DNA of 38,678 nt from Bacteroidota bacterium. Lineage in GTDB: Bacteria; Bacteroidota; JABWAT01. How positions within the stretch are numbered: position 1 is the stretch's first letter; each line of letters opens with the position of its first letter. A program made the position numbers and the translations under genes. The stretch covers positions 67,337 to 106,014 of the forward strand of contig JABWAT010000009.1 in NCBI GenBank assembly GCA_013360915.1, written 5' to 3'. The notes beneath the pieces were generated by a model. That model saw only the letters and a list, made by a program, of their open reading frames with translations. It was not told the origin of the DNA and did not search any database. This document shows positions 23,401 through 31,952 of the stretch, in pieces.

Positions 23401-23432
23401 GGAAACGATTCCGGTGTTATTAGTTTCTTTGA

Positions 23433-23472
23433 CAAAGGTAGCAGGAAACTATTTCAGTGTCAAGAGTTTCCT
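23433..23472 (-). promoter_or_regulatory. Promoter and TetR operator candidate of the efflux operon
   Basis: Minus strand: TTGACA (TTG at 23463-23461), a 20-nt spacer, TACCTTTG (23440-23433), an exact TAnnTTTG. A perfect inverted repeat AGGAAACT / AGTTTCCT (23443-23450 and 23465-23472, 14-nt spacer) surrounds the TTGACA; a further partial half-site TAGTTTC is at 23421-23427. Binding there would block the polymerase. Confidence 0.65.
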
Positions 23473-23482
23473 TTGCAATACT

Positions 23483-23700
23483 TTTAACGCGAAGGGCGCA
23501 AAGTGAAATACAAGGAGAGCGCAGAGGTTTTTTGGTTTTCAATACAAAAATCTCTGAGGACTCTGCTTTTCTCTGCTCCCTCTGCGGTAAAATTCCTTCA
23601 CCGCAGAGAGCGCAAAGGGTAAATACAGAAGAACGCAAAGGTTTTCTTGTTTTAAAATCAATAAACTTAGCGCCTTGGCGTCTTCGCGTACATATTTTGC
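23483..23700 (+). repeat. Dispersed intergenic repeat, CGCAAAG family (copy 6)
   Basis: The 358-bp divergent gap between tetR and the DsbA-like gene holds the promoter (23433-23472) and then this repeat: TTTTAACGCGAAGGGCGCAA, GGTTTTCAATACAAAAATCT, CTCTGCTCCCTCTGCGGTAA, CTTCACCGCAGAGAGCGCAA, GGCGTCTTCGCG. About 58 bp after it is the DsbA-like start; no gene seen. Confidence 0.8.
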
Positions 23701-23758
23701 ACCCTCCCTTAAAGCCCCTGATCCAAACTTTTCCAGCCAGATCATTGTTTAGTGACTC

Positions 23759-24400
23759 ATGCACACACTCTACTACTTCATGGATCCGCACTGCGGATGG
23801 TGTTATGGCTTCAAGCCGGTGATGAACCAGATCCGCAGGGACTTTCAGGATCGGCTCGAATTTAAACTAATTCTGGGCGGAATGATCACGGGTGATCGCG
23901 TCGGTCCGGTGGGGCGGATGTCGGATTATCTGAGGACGGCCATTCCGCGTCTGGAGGAAATGACAGGCGTGACCATGGGCGAGTCGTACAAGCACCAGGT
24001 GATTGAAATCGGGACCCTGATTACTGATTCGACCCCACCGAGTCTGGCCGTGCTTGCCATGGCCAGTCAGAAACCCGGTCAGGAATTCACGTTCATGGAA
24101 ACGGTTCAGGATCGGTTGTTCCAGGACGGTGCCGATCTGAATGTGGCTGAATCTTACCAACCAGTGGTTCTTGCCAATGGTCTCGATTGGGATCAATGGC
24201 TGGCCGACTGGAAGTCCGATCCGGTCCGGTTTGCGTTCAGTCAGGATGTGCAGTTTACCCAACAGATCGGTGTCAGCGGATTCCCCACGGTGGTTTTGGT
24301 CAACGGGAATACAGGACATCTGGCGGCGAGGGGTTACGTTCCCTACGCAGAACTGAAGGAGCGGGTGGAAACCTGGCTGCAGAATCAGAACCGGAGCTGA
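23759..24400 (+). CDS. DsbA-family thioredoxin-fold oxidoreductase (cytoplasmic, COG3531-like)
   Basis: A 213-residue thioredoxin-fold protein with active site C12-G-W-C15 in YYFMDPHCGWCYGF, the inserted helical domain of DsbA proteins (about residues 60-150), and the cis-Pro loop GVSGFPTVVLVNG. It has no signal peptide, so it probably works in the cytoplasm, like FrnE-type or COG3531 proteins, possibly as thiol-disulfide isomerase; the physiological substrate is unknown. No strong binding site is visible upstream. It is convergent with the aldo/keto reductase gene, 25 bp apart. Confidence 0.88.
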   Translation: MHTLYYFMDPHCGWCYGFKPVMNQIRRDFQDRLEFKLILGGMITGDRVGPVGRMSDYLRTAIPRLEEMTGVTMGESYKHQVIEIGTLITDSTPPSLAVLAMASQKPGQEFTFMETVQDRLFQDGADLNVAESYQPVVLANGLDWDQWLADWKSDPVRFAFSQDVQFTQQIGVSGFPTVVLVNGNTGHLAARGYVPYAELKERVETWLQNQNRS

Positions 24401-24425
24401 TCGGAATCAGCCCCGGTATTGGTAT

Positions 24426-25409
24426 TTATCTTAAAACGAGCCCCATTTGCTGAGCAGCATACCGTTCACCGGCAAAAGTGCCTTCCGGGTAGGCATCAGA
24501 TAATTTGTTCAATTCCTCACTGGTTAATCGGATGGATTGAGCAGCCAGATTTTCATTGAGACGTGCCGTGCTGGTGGTTCCGATCAGAGGAAGAATATCC
24601 GATCCCTGATGCAATACCCAGGCAATGGCCAACTGAGCAGGCGTGCATCCCTTGTCTTTGGCCATGTGTTCCAGGACAGACATCTTCTGCTGATTTACCG
24701 AAAAGTTTTCACCGGAAAACCGCGGTGAATGCGCCCGGAAATCGGTCGGGTCGAAGGATCCCGACAACGATCCGGAAAGCAAACCCCGGGAAAGGACGCC
24801 GTACGCCACAATACCCACTCCCAATTCGCGCGCCGTTTTCAACAGGTCCCTTTCAAGAACCCGCGTTGCAAGGGAATACTCCACTTCCACAGCCGTGACC
24901 GGATGAACGGTGTGTGCCCGGCGCAGCTGTTCTGAATTGACCTCGGAAAGCCCGAGATACTTCACTTTACCCTCACGGATCAGATCGGCAATGGCCCCGA
25001 CGGTGTCCTCCACCGGAACAGACGGATCCAGACGTCCCGGCTGATACAGATCAATCACATCGGTCCCCAGTTTTGACAGGGTCTGTGCGGCAAAATTTTT
25101 AAGTGCCTGAGGTCGGGTATCCAGACCAGCGAATCCGCCGGTTGGCGTGCGGAGAATTCCCGTTTTAACACTGATTGCTGGCCGGTCCGACCGGCCGCGG
25201 AGGGCTTCGCGGATAAGCAGTTCATTGTGTCCCGATCCATAAAAATCGCTGGTATTTAGGAACGTAATGCCCTTGTCCAATGCGGCCTGAATGGTCCGGA
25301 TGCTTTCGGCGTCATTCCGTGTGGATTTGCTGCCATAAAAGTCCGACATCCCCATGCAACCGAGTCCGAGGTCGGCGGTTTGCAGACCCTGATTTCCAAT
25401 TTTCTTCAT
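24426..25409 (-). CDS. Aldo/keto reductase with two replaced catalytic residues
   Basis: A 327-residue (alpha/beta)8-barrel oxidoreductase that would use NADPH. Family marks are GLGCMGMSDFYG at residues 15-26, the Tyr57 site in LNTSDFYGSGHNE, Lys82 in ISVKTG, and GVGIVAYGVLSRGLLSG. Of the usual Asp-Tyr-Lys-His tetrad, Asp aligns with Asn52 (LNTSDFYG instead of xDTAxxYG) and His aligns with Gly125 in YQPGRLDP (usual YYQHRVDP). I recall a bacterial subgroup with LNTGDFYG that shares these changes, so it need not be dead, but the chemistry may differ. AGGAG precedes the ATG by six bases. Substrate unknown. Confidence 0.9.
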   Translation of the reverse strand: MKKIGNQGLQTADLGLGCMGMSDFYGSKSTRNDAESIRTIQAALDKGITFLNTSDFYGSGHNELLIREALRGRSDRPAISVKTGILRTPTGGFAGLDTRPQALKNFAAQTLSKLGTDVIDLYQPGRLDPSVPVEDTVGAIADLIREGKVKYLGLSEVNSEQLRRAHTVHPVTAVEVEYSLATRVLERDLLKTARELGVGIVAYGVLSRGLLSGSLSGSFDPTDFRAHSPRFSGENFSVNQQKMSVLEHMAKDKGCTPAQLAIAWVLHQGSDILPLIGTTSTARLNENLAAQSIRLTSEELNKLSDAYPEGTFAGERYAAQQMGLVLR

Positions 25410-25565
25410 CTGATGCTCCTGATTGTTTGATGAAACAAAGGTCCAGCAAACCGGAAACAGGTAACAGGTAGGTTTTCAAGTAATACTGGTCAGTTTCTAA
25501 GAATTGGTCTATTGGTTGAATTTTCCGGACGGAACTCCGTTAACCGGAAACCCGTTGTGACAACC

Positions 25566-25580
25566 AGGAGGTCATCTCTG
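25566..25580 (+). promoter_or_regulatory. Shine-Dalgarno deciding a CTG start
   Basis: AGGAGG at 25566-25571, then six bases, then CTG at 25578-25580. No ATG, GTG or TTG is at a suitable distance in the frame; the in-frame GTG at 25557 lies upstream of the AGGAGG and TTG 25590 is 18 nt downstream. Confidence 0.6.
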
Positions 25581-25970
25581 AATCCGATTTTGCTTGCTGA
25601 TTGTCTGGTTGTTTTTCATGCGATCCTGGTTGGGATTACCGTGGCAGGTGGTGTTGCTGTTTTTACCGGCCGGTTCTCAAAATTTCAATCATCAGACTGG
25701 TTTGCCTGGTCGTTTATAACTGCCGCCGCCAGTCAGCTGATTTCTCTTGTGTTTACAGGTGGTTGCGTTCTGACTCAGTGGGAAAAAGACCTGCGTCTTT
25801 CGTCCGGGATGGCCACCGACTATAAAATGACCTTTCTGGAGCAATATCTGCCTTTTTTACCATCGTGGTTAATTGATGGTATTCCGATGCTGACTCTTGG
25901 CGCACTCATTGGTGCGTGCATCCAGTTTTTCCTGATCCGTAAACGGAAACAACTCCGGCGACCGGAATAG
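25578..25970 (+). CDS. DUF2784-like small membrane protein, probably CTG-initiated
   Basis: A 130-residue membrane protein with three to four helices. It follows the DUF2784 plan: ILLADCLVVFHAILVGITVAGG at the start (family: LLADxVVxxHxxFVxFxVxGG), a second helix pair, GGCVLTQWEKDLR (family CPLTxLExxLR), and FLEQYLPFLP. Start choice: the only frame start by usual codons is TTG at 25512, with no binding site and 22 residues not in the family; CTG 25578 has AGGAGG six bases before it and matches the family's first residues. Function unknown. It is convergent with the AraC gene, one base apart. Confidence 0.8.
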   Translation: MNPILLADCLVVFHAILVGITVAGGVAVFTGRFSKFQSSDWFAWSFITAAASQLISLVFTGGCVLTQWEKDLRLSSGMATDYKMTFLEQYLPFLPSWLIDGIPMLTLGALIGACIQFFLIRKRKQLRRPE

Positions 25971-25971
25971 C

Positions 25972-26883
25972 TTACTTTCCTGCTCTCAGTTCCCCCGGAC
26001 TTTTTCCTGTCTGCCGGCGGAAAAAGCGGGTAAAGTTCGACGCATCGGTAAACGCGAGTTTCCAGGCAATTTCTGAGATGGGGAGGGCCGTTGTTCTGAG
26101 CAGCCGGATGGCTTCATCCGTTAATTTACCATCAATCCAGTTACCAACGGTTTTGCCGGTTTCCTGCCGGATGGTGTTACTCAGGTGATTGGGATGGATG
26201 TTCAGAACCGATGCATAATCCCGGATTTGCCAGATTTGTCTGGTCTTTCCTTCAAAAACAGAGCGGAAATGCCGGTTCATGGCCAGTTTGAAATTACGGG
26301 TAATTTCCGCAGGACGGTTCCGGATCCGGCGATCAACGGTGCTGGTGATCAGAAGTTCCCGGGTTTGCAGCAGCAGGGCGGCCAGATGCATTCCGAGCAG
26401 GCGTTCTTTCAGCGGGGAAGCAGCCAGATATTCCTGACGGATCTGGGTCATCTGACTGGCCAGGCGGGCGACGGTTGGTTCATCCACCTTCATAACCGGA
26501 ATGGTGTCTTCATACAGGAACGGGAAATCGGCTTCCGTTTCACCCGGGTAGTTGGCCTTCAGGAATGAGTCCGAAAAGGTGATCATGAAACCCGAGAGTT
26601 CCTCAAAAATCGAAAACGATTTTACGTGGCCCGGCGTAGTGAAATAGAAGGAGCCCGGACCCAATTGATACCGGAATCCGTCAATGGTGTACTCACTTGA
26701 TCCCGATTGAATCAGAAGAAAGGCATGGTAATTCGTTCGGAAATCGGGTGAACGGAAGGGGACCGATCCATGCAGACCTTCCAGCGGATGAATGGTGAAC
26801 TCCAGAAACTGGTCGATGGGAAGTCCCACTGATTGAAAGAAGGCAGAAATGGAATCGTAGTTCCGGATGGATTTGGTTGACAT
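25972..26883 (-). CDS. AraC-family transcriptional regulator
   Basis: A 303-residue regulator. The N-terminal half is a cupin-like AraC ligand domain (YHAFLLIQSGSSEYTIDGFRYQLGPGSFYFTTPGHVKSF). The C-terminal about 95 residues are the double HTH: RDYASVLNIHPNHLSNTIRQETGKTVGNWIDGKLTDEAIRLL and the signature ISEIAWKLAFTDASNFTRFFRRQTGKSPGELR. No binding site is visible before ATG 26883. It is divergent from the superoxide dismutase gene, sharing a 117-bp control region with a hairpin at 26941-26960, so dismutase control is possible but unproven. Confidence 0.92.
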   Translation of the reverse strand: MSTKSIRNYDSISAFFQSVGLPIDQFLEFTIHPLEGLHGSVPFRSPDFRTNYHAFLLIQSGSSEYTIDGFRYQLGPGSFYFTTPGHVKSFSIFEELSGFMITFSDSFLKANYPGETEADFPFLYEDTIPVMKVDEPTVARLASQMTQIRQEYLAASPLKERLLGMHLAALLLQTRELLITSTVDRRIRNRPAEITRNFKLAMNRHFRSVFEGKTRQIWQIRDYASVLNIHPNHLSNTIRQETGKTVGNWIDGKLTDEAIRLLRTTALPISEIAWKLAFTDASNFTRFFRRQTGKSPGELRAGK

Positions 26884-26940
26884 ACCGGCAGAAATGTGGC
26901 AAGTTTTAAAGGATTATGCAAACCCGGCAGAAAAGAGACT

Positions 26941-26960
26941 GGCTGTTGAACCCAACAGCC
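26941..26960 (+). promoter_or_regulatory. Hairpin or operator between araC-type gene and superoxide dismutase gene
   Basis: Perfect 8-bp inverted repeat GGCTGTTG / CAACAGCC with 4-nt loop AACC. There is no T run, so it is more likely a regulator site or leader hairpin than a terminator. Confidence 0.5.
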
Positions 26961-27000
26961 CGGTGAAATGTTATAGGGACAATAATCAGGAGATGCAGTT

Positions 27001-27675
27001 ATGAAAGGTTTGTTTTTCAGTATTATTTTTTTGGGATTTTCCGCGGTTAGTGCGCAGGGTCCGTACACCATGGCTCCACTTCCATACGCTTACAACGCAC
27101 TGGAGCCGTTCATCGATGCCCAGACCATGGAAATCCATTACAGCCGGCATCATGCCGGTTACGTCCGGAATCTGAACGCCGCGCTGGCGGGAAAAGAAGC
27201 CGAAAAATGGTCGCTCACCGATCTGATGAGCCGGATGTCCACCCAGAGCGAAGCCATCCGGAATAATGGGGGCGGTCATTACAACCACGACCTGTTCTGG
27301 AGCATTCTTACCCCGGAAAAGGATACCCGTCCATCCGCCGATCTGGAAAAAGCCATTTTGTCTCAATTCGGATCGCTGGATAGTCTGAAAACGCTGCTGA
27401 ACAAAGCGGCTTCCACCCGGTTCGGATCGGGATGGGCCTGGCTGGTGGTCACCTCAGATGGAAAACTGGCAGTGGGTTCCACACCCAATCAGGACAATCC
27501 GCTTATGGATATTTCTCCCTTCCGGGGCATTCCGATTCTCGGGATTGATGTGTGGGAACACGCTTACTACCTGAAATATCAGAATAAACGAGGTGATTAT
27601 CTGCAGGCGATCTGGTCGGTGATTAACTGGAAAGAAGTGTCGCGGCGGTACGAAGCAGCACGGGAGAAAAAGTAA
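27001..27675 (+). CDS. Exported superoxide dismutase (Fe/Mn family)
   Basis: A 224-residue SOD with signal peptide [19 protein letters not shown], so it should act in the periplasm, whereas most bacterial Fe/Mn-SODs are cytoplasmic. Metal ligands from the family pattern: His46 (MEIHYSRHH), His96 (HYNHDLFW), Asp183 and His187 (DVWEHAYY). Gln164 in TPNQDNPLM is at the place typical of Mn-type enzymes, but the metal cannot be settled from this. AGGAG is eight bases before the ATG. It converts superoxide to peroxide and oxygen; no catalase is nearby. Neighbours: divergent AraC regulator; downstream is a repeat block. Confidence 0.93.
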   Translation: MKGLFFSIIFLGFSAVSAQGPYTMAPLPYAYNALEPFIDAQTMEIHYSRHHAGYVRNLNAALAGKEAEKWSLTDLMSRMSTQSEAIRNNGGGHYNHDLFWSILTPEKDTRPSADLEKAILSQFGSLDSLKTLLNKAASTRFGSGWAWLVVTSDGKLAVGSTPNQDNPLMDISPFRGIPILGIDVWEHAYYLKYQNKRGDYLQAIWSVINWKEVSRRYEAAREKK

Positions 27676-27680
27676 AAAAT

Positions 27681-28121
27681 TCAGGAGACAGAATTCAGAA
27701 TTCAGAATACGGAATACGGAATACAGAATACGGAATACAGAATACAGAATTTCTCCCTCTCGGCCGGAGAGGGAAGGGTTGAGGGTCTATTGAATTTCAA
27801 CCTGAAAAACCCAGCTGTCATTCCGGCCCGGACGGAGTGGCCGGAATCTCGTTTTTATCATGAAGTTAACGCGCTCTGCCTAGAATTAAGAGATCCCGGT
27901 TTTTCTGTCTTCGCCTGACTTTCAGTGTCGGGATGACGCATTGTGTGTGGTTTTTCCAACCACCACTGACTGATCATTGATCTCTTGAATTTTCTTTTAA
28001 CTTTTAACCCGTAACTTTTAACTTGAAAAACCCTCTCATTTCGATCGGTCCCTGAGGTACCTGAAGGGCAATGTCCGGGTTTTTCTCTATTCACGAATCA
28101 CCACTCACCAGTCACCGTTCC
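27681..28121 (+). repeat. Composite dispersed repeat block A
   Basis: A 446-bp gap with no gene. Modules in order: GAATTCAGAATTCAGAATAC then alternating GGAATAC / AGAATAC 7-mers (27691-27750); CCCTCTC-GGCCG-GAGAGGG hairpin (about 27755-27775); inverted repeat ATTCCGGCC / GGCCGGAAT (27820-27828, 27839-27847); GACTTTCAGTGTCGGGATGA; CTTTTAACTTTTAACCCGTA; and CACCACTCACCAGTCACC running into the end of the sensor kinase gene, whose last four codons (VTGG) are read from it. The same module order is found at 38101-38345. Confidence 0.75.
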
Positions 28122-31100
28122 TCACCCGCCAGTCACCTGCTTCGCTTCGGGTTGTTCCAGAGGCAGCAGAATCCGGAAGGTGGTACCTTTGCCTTCCTCA
28201 CTGGTAACGGTAATGGTACCGTGGTGGGCCTGAATGATTCCGTAACTGATGGCAAGGCCGAGTCCTGTTCCTTTTCCCACCGGTTTTGTTGTAAAAAACG
28301 GGTCGAAAATGTGTTTCATCACCGGTTCAGGAATGCCGGTACCGGTATCAGTGAAGTCTATAAAAACCTGATCGCCATCGAGTCCGGTGGTAATGGTAAG
28401 GGTTCCTCCCGCCGGTAACATGGCATCCATGGCATTCACCACAATGTTCATGAAGACCTGATTGATTTGACCAGCATGACAAGGTACCTCGGGCAGCGGA
28501 CTGTATCGGCGTTCCATGACGATTTTGTCACGGGCTTCTGACCGGCACAGCATCAGGGTGGCTTCCAATCCTTCATGAATATCAGCCGGTTTAAATCCGC
28601 CGGAGTCACGCCGCGAAAAACTCCGCAGGCTGCGCACAATGTCGGCTGTGCGTTTCGAGCCGGTTTCAACGCCTCGGAGAAGGGTATCAATCTCGTCGCA
28701 GATATCCTGCAGGTCGGCTTGCCCGGCCACGGTTTTCAGCCGTTCCAGCAGATCGGATTCACCGTTGCCACCCGAAGCAGCCAGCAGTTCCCTGATCTGC
28801 CTGATAACCGACTTCAGTTCTGAAATGTCATCTTTCAGCGGATGGATGCTGGCATTGATGTAATTGACCGGGTTATTAATTTCATGTGCGATTCCAGCCA
28901 CCAATGTTCCCAGTGAAGCCATCTTTTCCGATTGGATCAGTTGCATCTGCATGGCCGACATTTCGGAAAGGGTCTGGTTCAATTGTTGATTGACTTCTTC
29001 CAGATGGTCCTTTTGTTTTCTGATTTCGCGGCTCTGCTCGAGGATCTGATTGTTTTTCCGTTGTGATTCTGAGAGCAGGAGGGATTTTTCCTCGAGCATG
29101 CTGGCTTTTGCAAAAGCATACTGAATATTCGATTTCAGATTGCGGAGCATGGAAAGATCCCGTTCGAGGAACGCTTCCGCCTGGCTCATGTTATCGAGAA
29201 TGATATAAGCGGCCGTGTACTGAGAGGCGGGAATACGCAGAACCACCAGCGATTTTGGTAATTCCAGTCCCCTGAATTTTTCATTGACTGGTAATTCGGT
29301 CACCGAGGTGAAACTGAAAATATCCTGAAACACTTCGGTTCCTGTGGAAACATAACGAGACCAGGCTTCGCTTTCGGTAAGCGTCACAGTCCGCAGATCC
29401 TCCAGATCCCATCCGTGGGCTGCTCTGAATTCGAACAGATTGGTATGTGGATTAAAGACCAGAACTGAAGATTTTTCCACACCGGGAATGGCAGATAAGT
29501 GGTCGAGAATGGTCTGGATCAGATCATCGAACCGCCATTCCGAATTAATGGCGCGGATGATGCCGTTCAGCCGCTCGAGTTCCTCATTTCTCTCCTTCAG
29601 TTCGGTGGTTCTGATCGCCACCATGGCTTCAAGCTGACGGTTTCTTGCTTTGAAGGACCGGAGGATCATCATGAGCAGACCATAGACGAGGGACGAGGCC
29701 AGCAGGAAGATCAGCGCAAGGGCCCACCACGTCAGATACCATGGGGTGGCCACCCGGAATGAAAATGAAACGGTATCAGACACAAGCCCTGCACCATTCC
29801 TGGCCACCAGACTGAAAGTATATCGGCCCGGCGAAAGGTTGGTGAATTCTTTCCGGTTTTCCGAGGTCCATGCAGACCAGTTTTCATCAAATCCACTCAG
29901 CCGGGTGCGGTAAACGGAGGGCTGGTCACTGATTTGTGAGGTTCCTGAAAAGGAGAACCGGATTCCCAGCAGACGGTCGGGAATGACCGGTTCGGTTTGG
30001 TCGGGGAGAGTGTACCAGGCGGGTCCGCTGAAAAAGACCGAGTCCTGACCGAATTCAATCCGGCTGATGACAGCACGGTTTAACAGTGGTCGTCCTGCAT
30101 CAGGAATGCGTTTAATGCTGAACAAGCCGGCTGTTCCTCCCACATAGAGGTGGTCTTTGTCTGCATCGAGCCAATACACCTGAAATTGGGGAATGCCGCC
30201 GGCTGCATCCTGTTTCCAGGTTTTGTCGGCAAGCCGGTACCGGTACAATTTACTTCCTGACCGGGCATAATAGACCGAGTCTCCCAGTGAAACCAGACGA
30301 AAGACATCAGAGGCCGTTCGCTTGAACCCCGTTTCGAGAACAGGGTCGGTAATCAGGCGAAGATGATCAGGTCCGGGTGAGAGCAATCCCTGCCGGGTTC
30401 CGAAGACAATGCGGCCGCCGGCAGAGAAGGGGGTGGACCATCCGGTGGGGTGACCGGCTGAGGTATCGATGACCGAAAAGGACCACAGGCCGGTTCCCGT
30501 TTTATTGAACCGCAAAGCCATGGAATTGTTGGTTCCAGCCCAGAGGTCACCTTTCCGGTCCTGATCGAGCTGCAAAATTTCACCAGGTGTTTTGAGGGTT
30601 TGAATGACCGGATATCCGGGAACATCTCTTAAAAACACCACCTGATCTTCCTGCCCGGCCACAAGAATCTGACGGTCGGTTTTTAGCCGGAACAAGGTGT
30701 AGGTGGTTCCCTTCAGAATCCTTTCAGGAGTTTGGCCCGAAACCAGCCAGACACCAGTGTAATTTCCTGCCAGAATCCCTGCATGACTTTCGATGACGGA
30801 CCAGGCCTGAACATCGAGACCGGGAACCAGTTTCGCTTTCGGTTCTCCCCGGGACAACCGAGGTTTTATGTCGATGCGATACACACCCTGACTGGTGGCG
30901 GCCCACCAATCGGTTTTTCCTCTGACCACATCGTTGACCGTTCCGTTCAATCCGTCTTTTCCGCTCAGACTGATGACCCCGTTTCCGAGATCGATGGCCG
31001 CCAGACCATTGTTCGTGGCCACCCACAATCTGCCATCCGGTGACCAGGTCACTGCCCGCACGGCCGGGTCGGGTAATCCGTTAGACTGATCAAAGTGGTG

Positions 31101-31952
31101 AAGGAGGGTCCCATCCGACCCGGTGATGACCAACCCGGATTTGGATGAACCAAAAACAAACCGTCCGTCGGGCAGTTGGATACCACAATACAGATTTCCG
31201 GTCAGGCTCCAGGTCCGGACCGGTTCGGGAAAGGGAATGACTCCGGAGCCATTTCTGAAAACCAGTCCGGTCTGCCGGTCGCCGGTGACCCACGATCCGT
31301 CCCCGCGCCGTAAAAGAACAAACTGAAGTTCGCCTGGTAAGGAGGGAAGATCACTTCCCGATTGCAAACGGCCGTTTTGGTAACGAAACAAGCCGCTGTC
31401 CTTAACCTGAATGTAAAAGTCCTTTCCGATCGCCCGGCTGGTCAGAAAACCCCGATCCGATTTAATGACGGTCAATGCGGAATCGGACCAGCGGAACAAA
31501 TGATGATCGGCCAGAAAAAAAACGCCCTCGCCGGTCACCCAGGTTTCCCAGATATTTGAGAAGGCTGGAAAACCAGCAGGAAGATGGCTGGTGAGACTTG
31601 AAAAAGAGGGTGCCTGGCTGTTTCGAAGGTCTACAATTCCAAAATCACCCTTCAGACCGGCAAAGAAAATACCATCCTGCAAAACCGCCACCGACCGCAC
31701 CACCTTCTGGGACGGCATGGGGATAAGAGACCAGGAGTTTCCGTTGAAAATCAACAAGCCGGAATTGTTTCCGGCAGCCACCAATCCATCCGGACTGGCC
31801 GAAATGGACCAATTCTGATTGTGAGCCTGGTACTCTGATGGAGGGACGACCCTGATGGCCGGAGATCCGGGAGGATCGGGTTCATGGGCATAAAGCAACT
31901 GACTGATCAGAAGTGCCGCGAGGACACCGGGTAAAAGATGCAGAAAACTCAT
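28122..31952 (-). CDS. Large periplasmic-propeller sensor histidine kinase with GAF domain (second kinase)
   Basis: A 1276-residue membrane sensor kinase. Parts: signal peptide (MSFLHLLPGVLAALLISQLLYA), periplasmic beta-propeller (about 30-650; blades such as SPDGRLWVATNNGLAAID), Y_Y_Y domain (about 655-730), TM helix at about 736-762 (WYLTWWALALIFLLASSLVY), coiled coil, GAF domain (about 800-945), second coiled coil, HisKA with phospho-acceptor His1023 (GIAHEINNPVNY), HATPase_c with N-box NQVFMNIVVNAMDAM, G1 DTGTGIPEP and GTGLGLAISYG. It has no receiver or AraC domain, unlike classic hybrid systems, and no response regulator is near. Its start overlaps the previous kinase stop by 4 nt. Confidence 0.92.
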   Translation of the reverse strand: MSFLHLLPGVLAALLISQLLYAHEPDPPGSPAIRVVPPSEYQAHNQNWSISASPDGLVAAGNNSGLLIFNGNSWSLIPMPSQKVVRSVAVLQDGIFFAGLKGDFGIVDLRNSQAPSFSSLTSHLPAGFPAFSNIWETWVTGEGVFFLADHHLFRWSDSALTVIKSDRGFLTSRAIGKDFYIQVKDSGLFRYQNGRLQSGSDLPSLPGELQFVLLRRGDGSWVTGDRQTGLVFRNGSGVIPFPEPVRTWSLTGNLYCGIQLPDGRFVFGSSKSGLVITGSDGTLLHHFDQSNGLPDPAVRAVTWSPDGRLWVATNNGLAAIDLGNGVISLSGKDGLNGTVNDVVRGKTDWWAATSQGVYRIDIKPRLSRGEPKAKLVPGLDVQAWSVIESHAGILAGNYTGVWLVSGQTPERILKGTTYTLFRLKTDRQILVAGQEDQVVFLRDVPGYPVIQTLKTPGEILQLDQDRKGDLWAGTNNSMALRFNKTGTGLWSFSVIDTSAGHPTGWSTPFSAGGRIVFGTRQGLLSPGPDHLRLITDPVLETGFKRTASDVFRLVSLGDSVYYARSGSKLYRYRLADKTWKQDAAGGIPQFQVYWLDADKDHLYVGGTAGLFSIKRIPDAGRPLLNRAVISRIEFGQDSVFFSGPAWYTLPDQTEPVIPDRLLGIRFSFSGTSQISDQPSVYRTRLSGFDENWSAWTSENRKEFTNLSPGRYTFSLVARNGAGLVSDTVSFSFRVATPWYLTWWALALIFLLASSLVYGLLMMILRSFKARNRQLEAMVAIRTTELKERNEELERLNGIIRAINSEWRFDDLIQTILDHLSAIPGVEKSSVLVFNPHTNLFEFRAAHGWDLEDLRTVTLTESEAWSRYVSTGTEVFQDIFSFTSVTELPVNEKFRGLELPKSLVVLRIPASQYTAAYIILDNMSQAEAFLERDLSMLRNLKSNIQYAFAKASMLEEKSLLLSESQRKNNQILEQSREIRKQKDHLEEVNQQLNQTLSEMSAMQMQLIQSEKMASLGTLVAGIAHEINNPVNYINASIHPLKDDISELKSVIRQIRELLAASGGNGESDLLERLKTVAGQADLQDICDEIDTLLRGVETGSKRTADIVRSLRSFSRRDSGGFKPADIHEGLEATLMLCRSEARDKIVMERRYSPLPEVPCHAGQINQVFMNIVVNAMDAMLPAGGTLTITTGLDGDQVFIDFTDTGTGIPEPVMKHIFDPFFTTKPVGKGTGLGLAISYGIIQAHHGTITVTSEEGKGTTFRILLPLEQPEAKQVTGG

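Noticed and set aside
27691-27760. Possible CRISPR array or microsatellite in the GAATAC repeats
   Set aside because: The unit is about 7 nt without spacers; it is a degenerate simple repeat within a larger dispersed block, not CRISPR.
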